Assembly: GCA_964529715.1 (NCBI GenBank)
Contig: CAZGXI010000038.1
Location: 1-44,217, forward strand
DNA: 44,217 nucleotides
Direction: 5' to 3'
Origin: CAZGXI01 sp964529715
Lineage (GTDB): Bacteria > Chloroflexota > Anaerolineae > Aggregatilineales > Ch27
Shown: positions 24,425 through 36,606 of the stretch, piece by piece
How positions within the stretch are numbered: the stretch's first letter is position 1
How the letters are laid out: every line of letters begins with the position of its first letter
Translations under genes and position numbers: made by a program
Notes under the pieces: model-generated
Told to the model about the DNA's origin: nothing
Database searches by the model: none
The model's input: the letters and a program-made list of their open reading frames with translations, nothing else

Positions 24425-25429
24425 CTACCCCCCGATCAGGTTCAGCTTCTCCAGCAGCCAGGGCCACACTTCCTCAAAGATCGGATAGGCTTCCAGCGCC
24501 TCGTTGCCGCTGCTAAACCAGCGCGAGTCCGGGCAGCCTTCTGGGTCACGCCCGAAGGTGCGCTCGTCGAAGGGCTGACCGGTCGCCTGGTCTACCAGCC
24601 GGATGGTGTACTCGATGCGGTAGCGGGTGAGGGTGGCCGTCCGACCGCCGCCGGAGTAAGCGCACGTCTCCAACACCACGCGGTTCTCCCGGATAAAAGC
24701 CACCATCCGCGCCGCCTGAGCCGTGGCTGCGCGATACTCCGCCGGAACAAACGCCTGCCAGCCGTGACGGTAGGTAGTGCCGTCAATCGCCACGAACATG
24801 CCGCGCAGGTTCGAGCCGGCCGCTGCCCCGCCTCCGCCACCTGCCGCCGGAGGCTGTCCGGTCAGACTGTTCAACGAGCCGGCCACTTCGACCACATATT
24901 CGCGGGCGACCCACCCGGTCAGACCGCCGTAGCTGGTCTGCACCCACCGTCCGTCTTGGCTGAGGGCCAGGGCAGGCACGGGTGTGTTGAAGGGAATCGC
25001 GCCAATGATGCGGTCATTGGTGCTCGGCCCGCTGCGCAGACGCAGGTTCACCGTCCCGGCGATCTGCACGGCGCTGGTTGTGCCGCTGCCCCCACCGCCA
25101 GTGAAAGTCTGGTCCGACACGGGCAGGTCGCCCAGGCTGCCGCTGATGACCGACAGGTATGCCAGGGCCAGCCAGCCACCCTGGCCGTTGTAGCTCACCA
25201 CGACCCATTCCCGGTCGCTGCTGATGGCTGTCGCCGGCAGTGTCGTCTGGAAAGGTACCGTCGCCAGGACCGCGCCTGACGTGCTGGGCATCGAGCGCAG
25301 GCGCAAGTTGTTACCCGTCTGCACCATCACGCCGCCCTGCGCCGCCGCAGGCATGAGGCTGAGCATCAATGCGATCACCAGCAGGCCCAACACGACCCCG
25401 CGCAACACAACGGAATAACGGGTGTTCAT
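24425..25429 (-). CDS. Secreted protein with two SH3 domains and an unknown C-terminal domain
   Basis: A 334-residue protein. A signal peptide (about 1-31) is followed by two bacterial SH3 domains, about 33-97 (NLRLRSMPSTSGAVLATVPF to GWLALAYL) and 120-182 (NLRLRSGPSTNDRIIGAIPF to GWVAREYV). A Gly/Ala linker leads into a C-terminal domain (about 205-334) of unknown function with two Cys (ETCAYSGG and DPEGCPD) that could form an extracellular disulfide. Bacterial SH3 domains usually bind peptidoglycan peptides or adhere to the surface. It is paralogous in its N-terminal half to the gene at 25697-26692, which lies upstream on the same strand. Confidence 0.85.
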   Translation of the reverse strand: MNTRYSVVLRGVVLGLLVIALMLSLMPAAAQGGVMVQTGNNLRLRSMPSTSGAVLATVPFQTTLPATAISSDREWVVVSYNGQGGWLALAYLSVISGSLGDLPVSDQTFTGGGGSGTTSAVQIAGTVNLRLRSGPSTNDRIIGAIPFNTPVPALALSQDGRWVQTSYGGLTGWVAREYVVEVAGSLNSLTGQPPAAGGGGGAAAGSNLRGMFVAIDGTTYRHGWQAFVPAEYRAATAQAARMVAFIRENRVVLETCAYSGGGRTATLTRYRIEYTIRLVDQATGQPFDERTFGRDPEGCPDSRWFSSGNEALEAYPIFEEVWPWLLEKLNLIGG

Positions 25430-25650
25430 ATGCTCCTCTCCTCGAATATAGAGTTTTTGCCTCTGCTGTTTCCGAGCAGCAATTTATCCCCGCGAGACAT
25501 GGTTCGATGATCGGGATCGGCCATCAGGACAGGTAAACAGCGGCGCTGCGAGGGAACGACAAGGCGCTACTTTTTAGAGTAGCACTAAATAAAAAATAAG
25601 GAAAGTGAGGAATGCTCCTGGGGAGGCAGGCGTCTGTGGGGGCAGATAGC

Positions 25651-25680
25651 GGTAGGGGCACAACCCATTGCGCCCCTACC
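25651..25680. repeat. TAGGGRC-type palindrome
   Basis: Near-palindromic ends GGTAGGGGC and GCCCCTACC around ACAACCCATTGC. It lies just after the downstream stop region of the SH3 gene at 25697. The remainder of this 267-bp gap is AT-rich and holds GCTACT/AGTAGC (25566-25571, 25578-25583); promoter elements for the leftward SH3 gene are expected here but not defined. Confidence 0.75.
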
Positions 25681-25696
25681 GGCATTTCGCCGTCTG

Positions 25697-26692
25697 TTAG
25701 AATGGCAGCATTTGCACCTGCGCCGGAATGCCCAGATAGACCGTCTGGCCGGTGTCGGCAAAACGGAAGGTCAGGCGTAATTCGTATTGCCCCGGCCCCG
25801 GCAGATACACCCGGTCGCGCCAGCTAAAGTCCGTCATCACGCCTAGTTCGTTATAGCCGGACCAGCTCGTCTGGAACGCGCCGGGCAACTCCACGCCATT
25901 CTGGAACACCGCTACACCGATCAAGTCCCAGGGGATGGTGAAGAGCGTGTTGTTACGAATGCGCAGGTTGAACCAGATCGGCAGTCCGGTAGTGATGGTG
26001 GTGGTGGCATCTTCCACACTGAAATCCGCCGTCAGACCGCGATAGGGGTCCGCCGCAGGCGCAGCCGGCGCCGGCGCGACGGCTTCTTCGGTGGCAGCGG
26101 GCTGAGCCGCAGCCCCGGCAGCCAGGGCGTCTAGCGACCCGGCGACAACCTGCACGTACTGGCGCGAAAGCCAGCCGGTCTGGCCGTTGTAGGTCGTTTG
26201 CACCCACTGAGCATCGGCGCTGAGCGCCAGCGCCGGGACGATGACGCCACGCGGGACGACCGCCACGACACGGGAGGTTGCGTTCGCGTCGGCGCGCAAA
26301 CGCAGATTGACGGTGGGCGACACGGTGACGCCCGTTGCAGCAACCACGCCGCCGGGCACGAATGTCGCATCAGACAGCGGCAGCGCGGCCAGAGCGCCGC
26401 TCACAACAGACACGTAGTCCACCGATACCCAGCCATCCTGACCGTTGAAGTTCACCACGATCCAGGTCCCGGCAACGTTGATCGCCGAAGCCGGGACGAC
26501 CGTGCCATACGGGATGCGTGCCAAAATTTGCCCCTGTGTGTTCGGTGCGCTGCGCAGGCGCAGGTTGGCTTCTGCCTGCACGGTGACGCCCGTCCCTTCC
26601 TGGGCCAGGACAGGCAGGACCATCGACAGCAAGACAGTCACGAGCAGCGCGACAGCGATCAGGCGCGTATCCCGCAAACGAAAAGTATGCAT
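25697..26692 (-). CDS. Secreted protein with two SH3 domains and a beta-sandwich C-terminal domain
   Basis: A 331-residue protein with a signal peptide (about 1-31, ending VLPVLAQ). Two SH3 domains follow, about 38-100 (NLRLRSAPNTQGQILARIPY to GWVSVDYV) and 125-187 (NLRLRADANATSRVVAVVPR to GWLSRQYV), then an Ala/Pro linker and a C-terminal domain (about 220-331) with alternating strands and FNLRIRNNTLFTIPWDLIGV, which resembles BsuPI-like or other immunoglobulin-like folds. The start at 26692 has AGGAG 8 bases upstream; the ATG at 26707 was rejected because it lies inside this site. Probably a surface adhesion or wall-binding protein. Confidence 0.85.
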   Translation of the reverse strand: MHTFRLRDTRLIAVALLVTVLLSMVLPVLAQEGTGVTVQAEANLRLRSAPNTQGQILARIPYGTVVPASAINVAGTWIVVNFNGQDGWVSVDYVSVVSGALAALPLSDATFVPGGVVAATGVTVSPTVNLRLRADANATSRVVAVVPRGVIVPALALSADAQWVQTTYNGQTGWLSRQYVQVVAGSLDALAAGAAAQPAATEEAVAPAPAAPAADPYRGLTADFSVEDATTTITTGLPIWFNLRIRNNTLFTIPWDLIGVAVFQNGVELPGAFQTSWSGYNELGVMTDFSWRDRVYLPGPGQYELRLTFRFADTGQTVYLGIPAQVQMLPF

Positions 26693-27087
26693 AGTTCCTC
26701 TCCTCATAAATATTCCCCACCCAGCTCAAGGCGTTCCCGCTTGCAGATTAACCCAAACGGGAGATTCCAATATAAGACTATTGTACACTTGTTTCTTCTG
26801 CCCTGCCCAACGTTTGCCTGACAAAAACTCCACCCCGGCGTTCTCCTCGACAAACGGAAAGGGCCAGGGTGGGATTGCTCTGTCAGGGGTAGGTTTTTAA
26901 CGCACTGGCTGAGCACGCCCCTCGCCGGGGCCTCAAGTCTCCGGCTACGGATGAAAAGCCCGCTTCAGCGGGCTGCCCCCCTCTGCTAGGCCAGGCTGTC
27001 CCGGTCCACTTCAGTGGACCTTTCGTCCGTAGCCCGGCATTGAAATGCCGGGCGAGCTGTGCCTGTCGCTTGCCGCTTGTCTCTTTG
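26693..27087. repeat. Intergenic region with a cluster of hairpins that share a loop
   Basis: Three perfect hairpins lie between nuoM and the SH3 gene: GCCCGC-TTCA-GCGGGC (26958-26973), GGTCCAC-TTCA-GTGGACC (27003-27020) and GCCCGGCAT-TGAA-ATGCCGGGC (27032-27053). A weaker CGCCGGGGCCTCAAGTCTCC copy begins near 26922 and resembles the 95-bp repeats at the window start. The stems differ but the loop is TTCA or its complement. 26693-26907 should contain the SH3 gene promoter, which I could not define. Confidence 0.85.
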
Positions 27088-28614
27088 TTATCCGCCCGCC
27101 ATCACCTGCTGAATGAACGGCCCGATCTGCGCGGCCAGATGGCCGACGGTGGAATCCATTGCGCCGAAGAACGTCTGTGGCGCCAGGCCGATCCAGAAGA
27201 TCATGACGATCAGTGGGGCGAGCGCGGCTACTTCTTGCCAGGTCAGCGGCGGCAGGTTTTCGTTTTCCTTCTTGTCCAGCGGACCCATGAAGATGCGCTG
27301 GAAGAAGTACAGCATGTAGATCGCCGCCAAGATCACGCCCAGCGTGGCGAAGAAGGTGAAGCCGAAGCCCGTCACCGCGCTGCCCAGGCTGCCCAGCAGA
27401 ATGGTGAACTCACCCACAAAGCCGTTCAGCCCCGGCAGGCCCATGCTGCTCAGCACCACGATCAGGCTCAGACCGCCCAGCAGCGGCAGAGCCTTCCAGA
27501 TGCCGCCGTAGGCTGCCAGCGCCTTGGTGTGCCGCCGTTCGTAGAGGATGCCGACGATGATAAACAGCGCCCCCGTGCTTACGCCGTGATTGAACATTTG
27601 CAGCACGCCACCCTGGATACCCGCGCTGTTGAGGGCGAAGATGCCCAGCATCACGAATCCCAGGTGGCTCACTGAACTGTACGCGACCAGCTTCTTGGCG
27701 TCGTCCTGGCCGTAGCTGACCCACGCACCGTAAAGGATGCCAATCACGGCCAGCGTGGCGATCACCGGCACGGCCTGTACGCTGGCCTCTGGGAACAGCG
27801 GCAGACAGAAGCGCACAAAGCCGTAAGTGCCCATCTTGAGCAGCACGCCCGCCAGGATCACACTGCCCGCCGTCGGGGCCTGCACATGTGCGTCCGGCAG
27901 CCACGAGTGCAGCGGCCAGATGGGCACTTTAATCGCAAAGGCGACGGCAAAGCCCACGAACAGCAACATTTCCACGCCTTCGGGGTAGATCAGCCGCCCG
28001 CTTTGGACCATCTCCACCAGCTGCGGCACGGCGAAGGTGTTGGCCTGGTTGCCCAGGAACAGGATCGCCAGCAGCATCAGGATCGACCCCGCCATCGTGT
28101 ACAGGAAGAACTTCACGGCGGCGTAGACGCGGTTCTCTGCGCCCCAGATGCCGATCAGGAAGTACATCGGCACCAGGGTGACTTCCCACATGACGTAGAA
28201 CAGAAAGAGGTCCTGCGCCACGAACACGCCGATCATGGCCCATTCGAGCAGCAGCAGCAGCGCGTAGTACAACTTCACCCGGTCGGTGATCGGCTTGAAG
28301 CTGATCAGCACCGCCGGGGGCATGATCAGCGCGGTCAGCAACACCAGCAGAAAGCTCATGCCGTCTACGCCGACGTAAAAGCTGATGCCCCAGGTGGGTA
28401 TCCAGTTGTAGAGCGTGACGTGCTGGAGACCGGGGTCGTTGAAGTCCATCGCCAGGCCCAGCAGCAGCGTCAGGATGAAGGTGATGACCGTCACGGCCAG
28501 CGTCACCCAGCGGATGGCGTCCTCGCGGGCGCGCGGGATGAACAGCAGCACAATCATCCCCACCAGCGGGGCAAAGAGAACAACGGTCGTGAGGGAGAGA
28601 GGCGTATTTTCCAT
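27088..28614 (-). CDS. nuoM: NADH-quinone oxidoreductase subunit M
   Basis: A 508-residue antiporter-like subunit of respiratory complex I, with about 14 membrane helices. Conserved features include VDGMSFLLVLLTALIMP, the Glu-bearing helix LLLLEWAMIGVFVAQDLFLFY, the Lys helix KVPIWPLHSWLPDAHVQAPT and SYSSVSHLG-like AYSSVSHLGFVMLG. Length is normal for NuoM. It pumps protons in the distal membrane arm. In typical operons nuoN follows; here the next gene is an SH3 protein. It is separated from nuoL by a DJ-1/PfpI gene and an SGNH-like gene. Confidence 0.96.
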   Translation of the reverse strand: MENTPLSLTTVVLFAPLVGMIVLLFIPRAREDAIRWVTLAVTVITFILTLLLGLAMDFNDPGLQHVTLYNWIPTWGISFYVGVDGMSFLLVLLTALIMPPAVLISFKPITDRVKLYYALLLLLEWAMIGVFVAQDLFLFYVMWEVTLVPMYFLIGIWGAENRVYAAVKFFLYTMAGSILMLLAILFLGNQANTFAVPQLVEMVQSGRLIYPEGVEMLLFVGFAVAFAIKVPIWPLHSWLPDAHVQAPTAGSVILAGVLLKMGTYGFVRFCLPLFPEASVQAVPVIATLAVIGILYGAWVSYGQDDAKKLVAYSSVSHLGFVMLGIFALNSAGIQGGVLQMFNHGVSTGALFIIVGILYERRHTKALAAYGGIWKALPLLGGLSLIVVLSSMGLPGLNGFVGEFTILLGSLGSAVTGFGFTFFATLGVILAAIYMLYFFQRIFMGPLDKKENENLPPLTWQEVAALAPLIVMIFWIGLAPQTFFGAMDSTVGHLAAQIGPFIQQVMAGG

Positions 28615-28747
28615 AAGGTATCGGCTCCCATATCAGGCGCTAGGGCATAAGTTTAGCAAATTACTCCAAAAAAAGAACTGCCAACATCCTTCAAAATCCT
28701 TTTTGCCAGGGAGGACCCAGGCGTCGCCCTCACCGTGTTCGCCCGGT

Positions 28748-28777
28748 TGTAGGGGCGCAACATGTTGCGCCCCTACA
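28748..28777. repeat. Perfect 30-bp palindrome upstream of nuoM
   Basis: TGTAGGGGCGCAACA followed directly by its reverse complement, with no spacer. It is a member of the TAGGGRC family, in the 175-bp gap between nuoM and the SGNH-like gene. Confidence 0.9.
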
Positions 28778-28789
28778 CTACCCACAAAA

Positions 28790-30163
28790 TCATTCTTGCA
28801 CGACCAGCCGCAGGTCGTCGATCCAGATCGTGCCGCCCTGCCGCTCCTCCGTCCCGCCCACCGTGAAGACGAGGCCGCGCACGTTGACCGGGTCGAATTC
28901 GTCTAGCCCGGCATCGCCGAACCAGTCCGGCTTGACCAGGTCCTCCCACCACGCGACAGCCATTTCCCATACATGGGCGCGGGCGGGCGTTTCCAACAGC
29001 ACTTCAAAGAGCGTGTCGTCTTCGTCTGGATGCGCCGGGTCGTTCACCAAAAAGCCAACGCTCACCGGCAGCGCAGGCGTATCGGCCTGCCAGAAGAAGC
29101 TAAGGCCGTCCGCCGCTGCCCATGCCGGGCCGGACTCAAAGTCCGCGCCGCAGCCGGCGGTGTTCCACTGCGCAGACTGGAACGCGATCTGCAAGGCTGC
29201 CTGGCTGCTGTAGCCCGGCCCGCCCTGCGTACATGCGAACTCGGTCACGTCAGAGTTGTTGACATAAGTCCACCAGTGGTCCATCAGGTCACGGCCCTCA
29301 AAGTCCTCGATCATGTCGCCCGCTTCGACGACGGCAACGGGTTCTTGCGGCTGCGACGGCGCTTCTGGTTGGGCCACCGCTTCGCCGGGCACAAAGTTCC
29401 GGATCGCCTGATCGACGAATTCTACGAACAGTGGCCCGATGGTGGCGTTAGCCCGTTCGTTCGGGTGGCTGTCATACTCGTCATCGGGGCGGTATTCTGC
29501 CCGCAGGAAGCCGTCCTCGTCGGCCAGCAGGCTGTAGAAGTCGAAGACGACAAGGTTGGGATGGCCTTCCAGGAACTCGTCTGAGGTCAGGTATTCCGCC
29601 CAGCGGCGCGCGCGGGCGGCAGCCTCCGGCGACGTGCTGTTGGGCGTCAGCGGCGGGATAGTGAAGGCGATAAACAGCTTATCCGGGTGTTGGTCGATCA
29701 CGTCGCGGATGTCCAGAAAGTAACCCCGGTACTCCTCGAACTGCTCCTCGCTCTGAATGTCGGCGTTGGGAAAGCAGCTCTTAAAGATAATCACGTCGAA
29801 CGTCAGCATGTGGCTGAAGGTATTTTGCGGCGGGTCGGTCACGCGCTGGGCGAAGATGTCGTGCCAGCCGCCGGGATCGGTGTTATCGTCCGGCACGTCC
29901 CAGTTTTCCCCGGTCAGTTCGCCATCCGGCCCGGTCAGGCCGGGATCGTTGTAGTCGTGATCCCAGAACTCATAGCCCAGGTCGGTGAGTGCCTCGCGCA
30001 CACCGCCCTGCCAGATCAACCCCCAGCCGGTCGAGTGGTGCATAAAGATGATCCGCGTCGGGCCATCGGCGTCACCCTGCCCGCCTGCCGTTCCGACCAC
30101 CCCCACGATCAGCACTAGGCTGACCAGCGCTGCCGTCAGCAAGAAAAGCACACGCCTGCTCAT
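28790..30163 (-). CDS. Secreted SGNH-like protein with C-terminal jelly-roll domain
   Basis: A 457-residue protein with a signal peptide (about 1-28). The N-terminal domain starts RIIFMHHSTGWGLIWQGG and continues through IFKSCFPNADI and DEYDSHPNERANATIG, resembling an SGNH-hydrolase-like family in which HHST replaces the GDS block. After a Pro/Gln-rich linker (about 265-280) comes a beta-rich domain (DFEGRDLMDHWWTY to IWIDDLRL), similar to CIA30 or carbohydrate-binding jelly rolls. Role inferred as a surface esterase or glycan-binding protein. The start at 30163 follows GAGGGA; longer starts lack a signal peptide. It lies inside the complex I cluster with no evident link to respiration. Confidence 0.78.
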   Translation of the reverse strand: MSRRVLFLLTAALVSLVLIVGVVGTAGGQGDADGPTRIIFMHHSTGWGLIWQGGVREALTDLGYEFWDHDYNDPGLTGPDGELTGENWDVPDDNTDPGGWHDIFAQRVTDPPQNTFSHMLTFDVIIFKSCFPNADIQSEEQFEEYRGYFLDIRDVIDQHPDKLFIAFTIPPLTPNSTSPEAAARARRWAEYLTSDEFLEGHPNLVVFDFYSLLADEDGFLRAEYRPDDEYDSHPNERANATIGPLFVEFVDQAIRNFVPGEAVAQPEAPSQPQEPVAVVEAGDMIEDFEGRDLMDHWWTYVNNSDVTEFACTQGGPGYSSQAALQIAFQSAQWNTAGCGADFESGPAWAAADGLSFFWQADTPALPVSVGFLVNDPAHPDEDDTLFEVLLETPARAHVWEMAVAWWEDLVKPDWFGDAGLDEFDPVNVRGLVFTVGGTEERQGGTIWIDDLRLVVQE

Positions 30164-30343
30164 CTCGTTCCCTCCCTCTCGAAACCCCACGAGCGATCAG
30201 CGGCGAGTGAAACGCAGCGGGCCGAGATGACGGCTTCGTTGGCTGATCTTCACTCCTCGAACCAACAGATGGTTTCTCTGCTCATGCCAGAATCGACACC
30301 CCCTCGGCGGGCCGCGCCGGGCAACCTACCCCACGCCCGCCCC

Positions 30344-30925
30344 CTAAAGCTCGATCTTGGTGCCCAGCACACCCAGGAACTTGCTGATCCAGTCGGGATG
30401 AGCAGGCCAGGCCGGCGCCGTCACGAGATTGCCGTCCACAACCGCCTGATCCACCGGGATGCTCTCATATGTGCCGCCGCAGCCGGTTACGTCCGGCCCA
30501 ACGGCGGGATAGGCTGTTGCGCGTCGCCCTTGCAACACCCCCGCTGCCGCCAGCACCTGCGGCCCGTGACAGATGGCCGCGATGGGCTTGTTGGCTTCGG
30601 CAAAGTGGCGGACGATCTGGAGCACCCGCGCGTCCAGGCGGATGTATTCTGGCGCGCGCCCGCCGGGGATCACCAGCGCGTCGTAGTCTTCGGCTTTGAC
30701 CTCGTCAAAGGTGGCGTTCAACTGGAAGTTGTGGCCCGGCTTCTCGCTATAGGTCTGGTCGCCTTCAAAGTCGTGAATGGCCGTGCGCACCTTGTCGCCC
30801 GCCCGCTTGTTCGGACACACGGCATGAACGGCGTGCCCTACGGCCAGCAACGCCTGGAAGGGCACCATCACCTCGTAATCTTCCACGAAATCGCCCACGA
30901 GCATCAGAATCTTCTTGGCAGCCAT
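30344..30925 (-). CDS. DJ-1/PfpI family protein
   Basis: A 193-residue cytoplasmic protein with the DJ-1/PfpI fold: KKILMLVGDFVEDYE with Glu15, LVIPGGRAPEYIR, and the nucleophile elbow AAICHGPQ with Cys119 followed by His120. The Cys-His pair favours the PfpI/YhbO branch (protease, deglycase or stress chaperone). Members of this branch have been described as glyoxalase III or deglycases, which is debated. It lies 124 bp after nuoL and 180 bp before the SGNH-like gene, in a leftward run. A role in protecting cells from reactive carbonyls near the respiratory chain is speculation. Confidence 0.92.
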   Translation of the reverse strand: MAAKKILMLVGDFVEDYEVMVPFQALLAVGHAVHAVCPNKRAGDKVRTAIHDFEGDQTYSEKPGHNFQLNATFDEVKAEDYDALVIPGGRAPEYIRLDARVLQIVRHFAEANKPIAAICHGPQVLAAAGVLQGRRATAYPAVGPDVTGCGGTYESIPVDQAVVDGNLVTAPAWPAHPDWISKFLGVLGTKIEL

Positions 30926-31049
30926 ATCTCCTCCTGAGCCTGAACAAAGAATGTTTTTAGCGCGGACAGGTCCGCCCTAAACCCCCAGGCCAGAACCCAC
31001 AGATCGGCCAAAAAGCCGCTGACACATCCCCCCATCGTCAGGAAGACGC

Positions 31050-33440
<2,391 letters not shown>

Positions 33441-33520
33441 AAGGACGCCAGCCTATTCCAGATGTACTAACTTCAAGAGTCAATCCTCCGGGAAACGCGC
33501 GACGTGCGGCGGGCCGCTGC

Positions 33521-33841
33521 TCACCCTTCCAACTCGTGCAGCGCGTCGATGTTGATGCTCTGCTTGCTGCGGAAGATCGCCACGATCAGCGCCAGACCGA
33601 CCGCCACTTCTGCCGCCGCAACGGTCATCACAAAGAAGACGAAAATCTGCCCATCCACGCCGCCCCACTGCCGCGCAAAGGCTACCAGTGCCAGGTTGCC
33701 GGCATTGAGCATCAGTTCCACCGACATGAAGATCAGAATGGCGTTGCGGCGGATCAACACACCCAGCACGCCCAGCACAAACAGCACTGCGCTCAGCATC
33801 ACGTACAGTTCGGTTGGGACAAACAGCGGTTCCGGGGTCAT
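33521..33841 (-). CDS. nuoK: NADH-quinone oxidoreductase subunit K
   Basis: A 106-residue, three-helix subunit of the membrane arm, normal in length. The two proton-channel glutamates are in place, in the helices IFMSVELMLNAGNLALVAF and AAAEVAVGLALIVAIFR. The region just upstream of the start codon consists of GCTGATTGCTGACCGCTGATTG-like simple repeat and shows no clear Shine-Dalgarno, so translation may depend on coupling or a leader. Upstream neighbour nuoJ ends 121 bp away and nuoL begins 80 bp downstream. Confidence 0.95.
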   Translation of the reverse strand: MTPEPLFVPTELYVMLSAVLFVLGVLGVLIRRNAILIFMSVELMLNAGNLALVAFARQWGGVDGQIFVFFVMTVAAAEVAVGLALIVAIFRSKQSINIDALHELEG

Positions 33842-33960
33842 GGTTAGCTCTCAGCCATTAGCAATCAGCGGTCAGCAATCAGGTTTCGGTTGTTAGTTCT
33901 CCCCTCGCCTTGAGGGCCTGTCCCGGCGCAGTTGGCCGGGGAGAGGGGACCGGGTTGAGG
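33842..33960. repeat. Two dispersed repeats between nuoJ and nuoK
   Basis: 33850-33882 is a GATTGCTGACCGCTGATTGC-like simple repeat on the minus strand. 33899-33956 begins TCTCCCCTCGCC and contains GGCCGGGGAGAGGGG, pairing as CTCCCC/GGGGAG; it is a repeat type often seen between genes in environmental bacteria. Both lie inside an otherwise compact operon. Confidence 0.7.
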
Positions 33961-33962
33961 GC

Positions 33963-35219
<1,257 letters not shown>

Positions 35220-35335
35220 GATTCTATTTTTCCCGTACAATCTAGGTCAGGCTTGTGCAGTTTAGCGCAAAACGATGTGCTTTCCAAATGACTGACTCCC
35301 CCTGGGCGCGCCCGGTTTGGGGTGGGCCTGTCTTG

Positions 35336-35363
35336 GTAGGGACACGCTGTGCCGTGTCCCTAC
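35336..35363. repeat. TAGGGRC-type palindrome between nuoJ and the ATP-grasp gene
   Basis: GTAGGGACACG and CGTGTCCCTAC arms around a 6-base centre. Same palindrome as 313-340 with complete outer ends. Confidence 0.85.
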
Positions 35364-35380
35364 GGCTGGTTTCCTTCGGT

Positions 35381-36493
35381 TTATGCCCCGGCCTGGGCGT
35401 GCGGCTTCAGGCCATAGCGCGCGCAGGCCAGATCGACGATCCGGTTGACCAACTGCTCATAGCTCCACCCGGCAGCCTTTGCCTGGATGCACAAGTCGCT
35501 GTAGTCGGGATTCAGGCCCGGCAGCGGGTTCACTTCCAGAATGTAGGGCTTGTCGTTGTTATGTTTATCTAGGCGAAAGTCCACGCGCGCCACATCCTGG
35601 CAGTCGATGACGCGGAACACGGCAGCCGAGAGCAGTTGCAGTTCGTGCAGCCGGTCCGGCGACAGTGATGCAGGACAGAGGTAGTAATATTCGTCCGCCA
35701 GCTCCACCTTCATGCGATTGGTGTAGAGGCCCGCTTCCGAGTCTTTGTACGGCTCGGTGTTGATCTCCAGGGCCGGGAGGAAGTACAACGTGTCGGGAAG
35801 CCGGTCCGGCAGGGCGCGTTCGTTGACCCGTCGGGAGGTGAGTTGACCCAGGTTGCCCAACATGCCTATCGTCACTTCGCGGCCCTCGACATAGTGCTCC
35901 ACCAGAATCGGCTCGTTGTAGCGGCGCATCTGCTTGCGAATCTGGTCGTAAAGCTGCCGGACGGTGTACACGATGCTCTCGGCGCTGATGCCCATGCTCG
36001 TCCCCTCGCGGCTGGGCTTGACAAACAGAGGAAAGCGCAACTCCTCGTTGTTCTCGTCCAACAGGTCCTCGTCAATCGGCTCGTCGGGGCGCTCGAAGGT
36101 CTGGAACTCCGGTGTGGGCAGGCCATGATAATAGAGGATGCGCTTGGTCATTGGCTTATCCAGCGCCAGGGCCAACGTGAGCACCTGGCTGCCGGTATAA
36201 GGGATACGCAACATCTCCAAAATGCTCGGAATCTGCGCCTCGCGCCCATCGCCGAAGTGTCCCTCGGCGATGTTAAAGCAGAGATCGGGCGCGTAACGCA
36301 GCAGCCGGTCCACCAGGTTGAACGGCGGCAGGATGCTCGCCTCAAAAAATTCAGCCTGATGACCGCCGCTTTGCAAGGCGTTCACCAGGCCCTGGATCGT
36401 CTTGGGACTGTCCAGGTCGTCCCATTGATCCGGCGACATACCTTCCCAGGTTGGAGCGTTTTGCTTCAGGTTAGCGAGAACGGCGATACGCAT
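35381..36493 (-). CDS. D-alanine-D-alanine ligase-like ATP-grasp protein
   Basis: A 370-residue ATP-grasp enzyme. The N-terminal domain includes FNIAEGHFGDGREAQIPSIL and YTGSQVLTLALALDK, the central domain FPLFVKPSREGTSMGIS and ILVEHYVEGREVTIGML, and the end VARVDFRLD with ILEVNPLPGLNP, the Mg/ATP-binding Glu-x-Asn. The HFGDGREAQIPSILE and NPLPGLNP wording fits the Ddl superfamily, but the long segments around 215-265 differ from housekeeping Ddl. It could join amino acids other than D-Ala, or be a second peptidoglycan ligase. It lies between nuoI and nuoJ, 113 bp after a patatin gene. Confidence 0.85.
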   Translation of the reverse strand: MRIAVLANLKQNAPTWEGMSPDQWDDLDSPKTIQGLVNALQSGGHQAEFFEASILPPFNLVDRLLRYAPDLCFNIAEGHFGDGREAQIPSILEMLRIPYTGSQVLTLALALDKPMTKRILYYHGLPTPEFQTFERPDEPIDEDLLDENNEELRFPLFVKPSREGTSMGISAESIVYTVRQLYDQIRKQMRRYNEPILVEHYVEGREVTIGMLGNLGQLTSRRVNERALPDRLPDTLYFLPALEINTEPYKDSEAGLYTNRMKVELADEYYYLCPASLSPDRLHELQLLSAAVFRVIDCQDVARVDFRLDKHNNDKPYILEVNPLPGLNPDYSDLCIQAKAAGWSYEQLVNRIVDLACARYGLKPHAQAGA

Positions 36494-36606
36494 TTCAGGT
36501 TTTTATGGCCTCCTCAGGCGACGCAACACCGAACACACAAAAGCATTATTTTACCAGAAATGCAGCGCAAGCGTCGGGTTTAAGAAGCCTGGCTTGTCGC
36601 ACAACA

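Noticed and set aside
26922..27053. Intrinsic terminator for nuoM
   Set aside because: The hairpins are strong, but their loops and stems match a dispersed repeat family, and no T-tract follows on the minus strand.
30164..30343. Possible T-box or riboswitch leader in the gap between the SGNH-like and DJ-1 genes
   Set aside because: GATCAGC/GCTGATC and GAGTGA/TCACTC can pair, but in an interleaved order, and no T-box or known riboswitch signature is visible.
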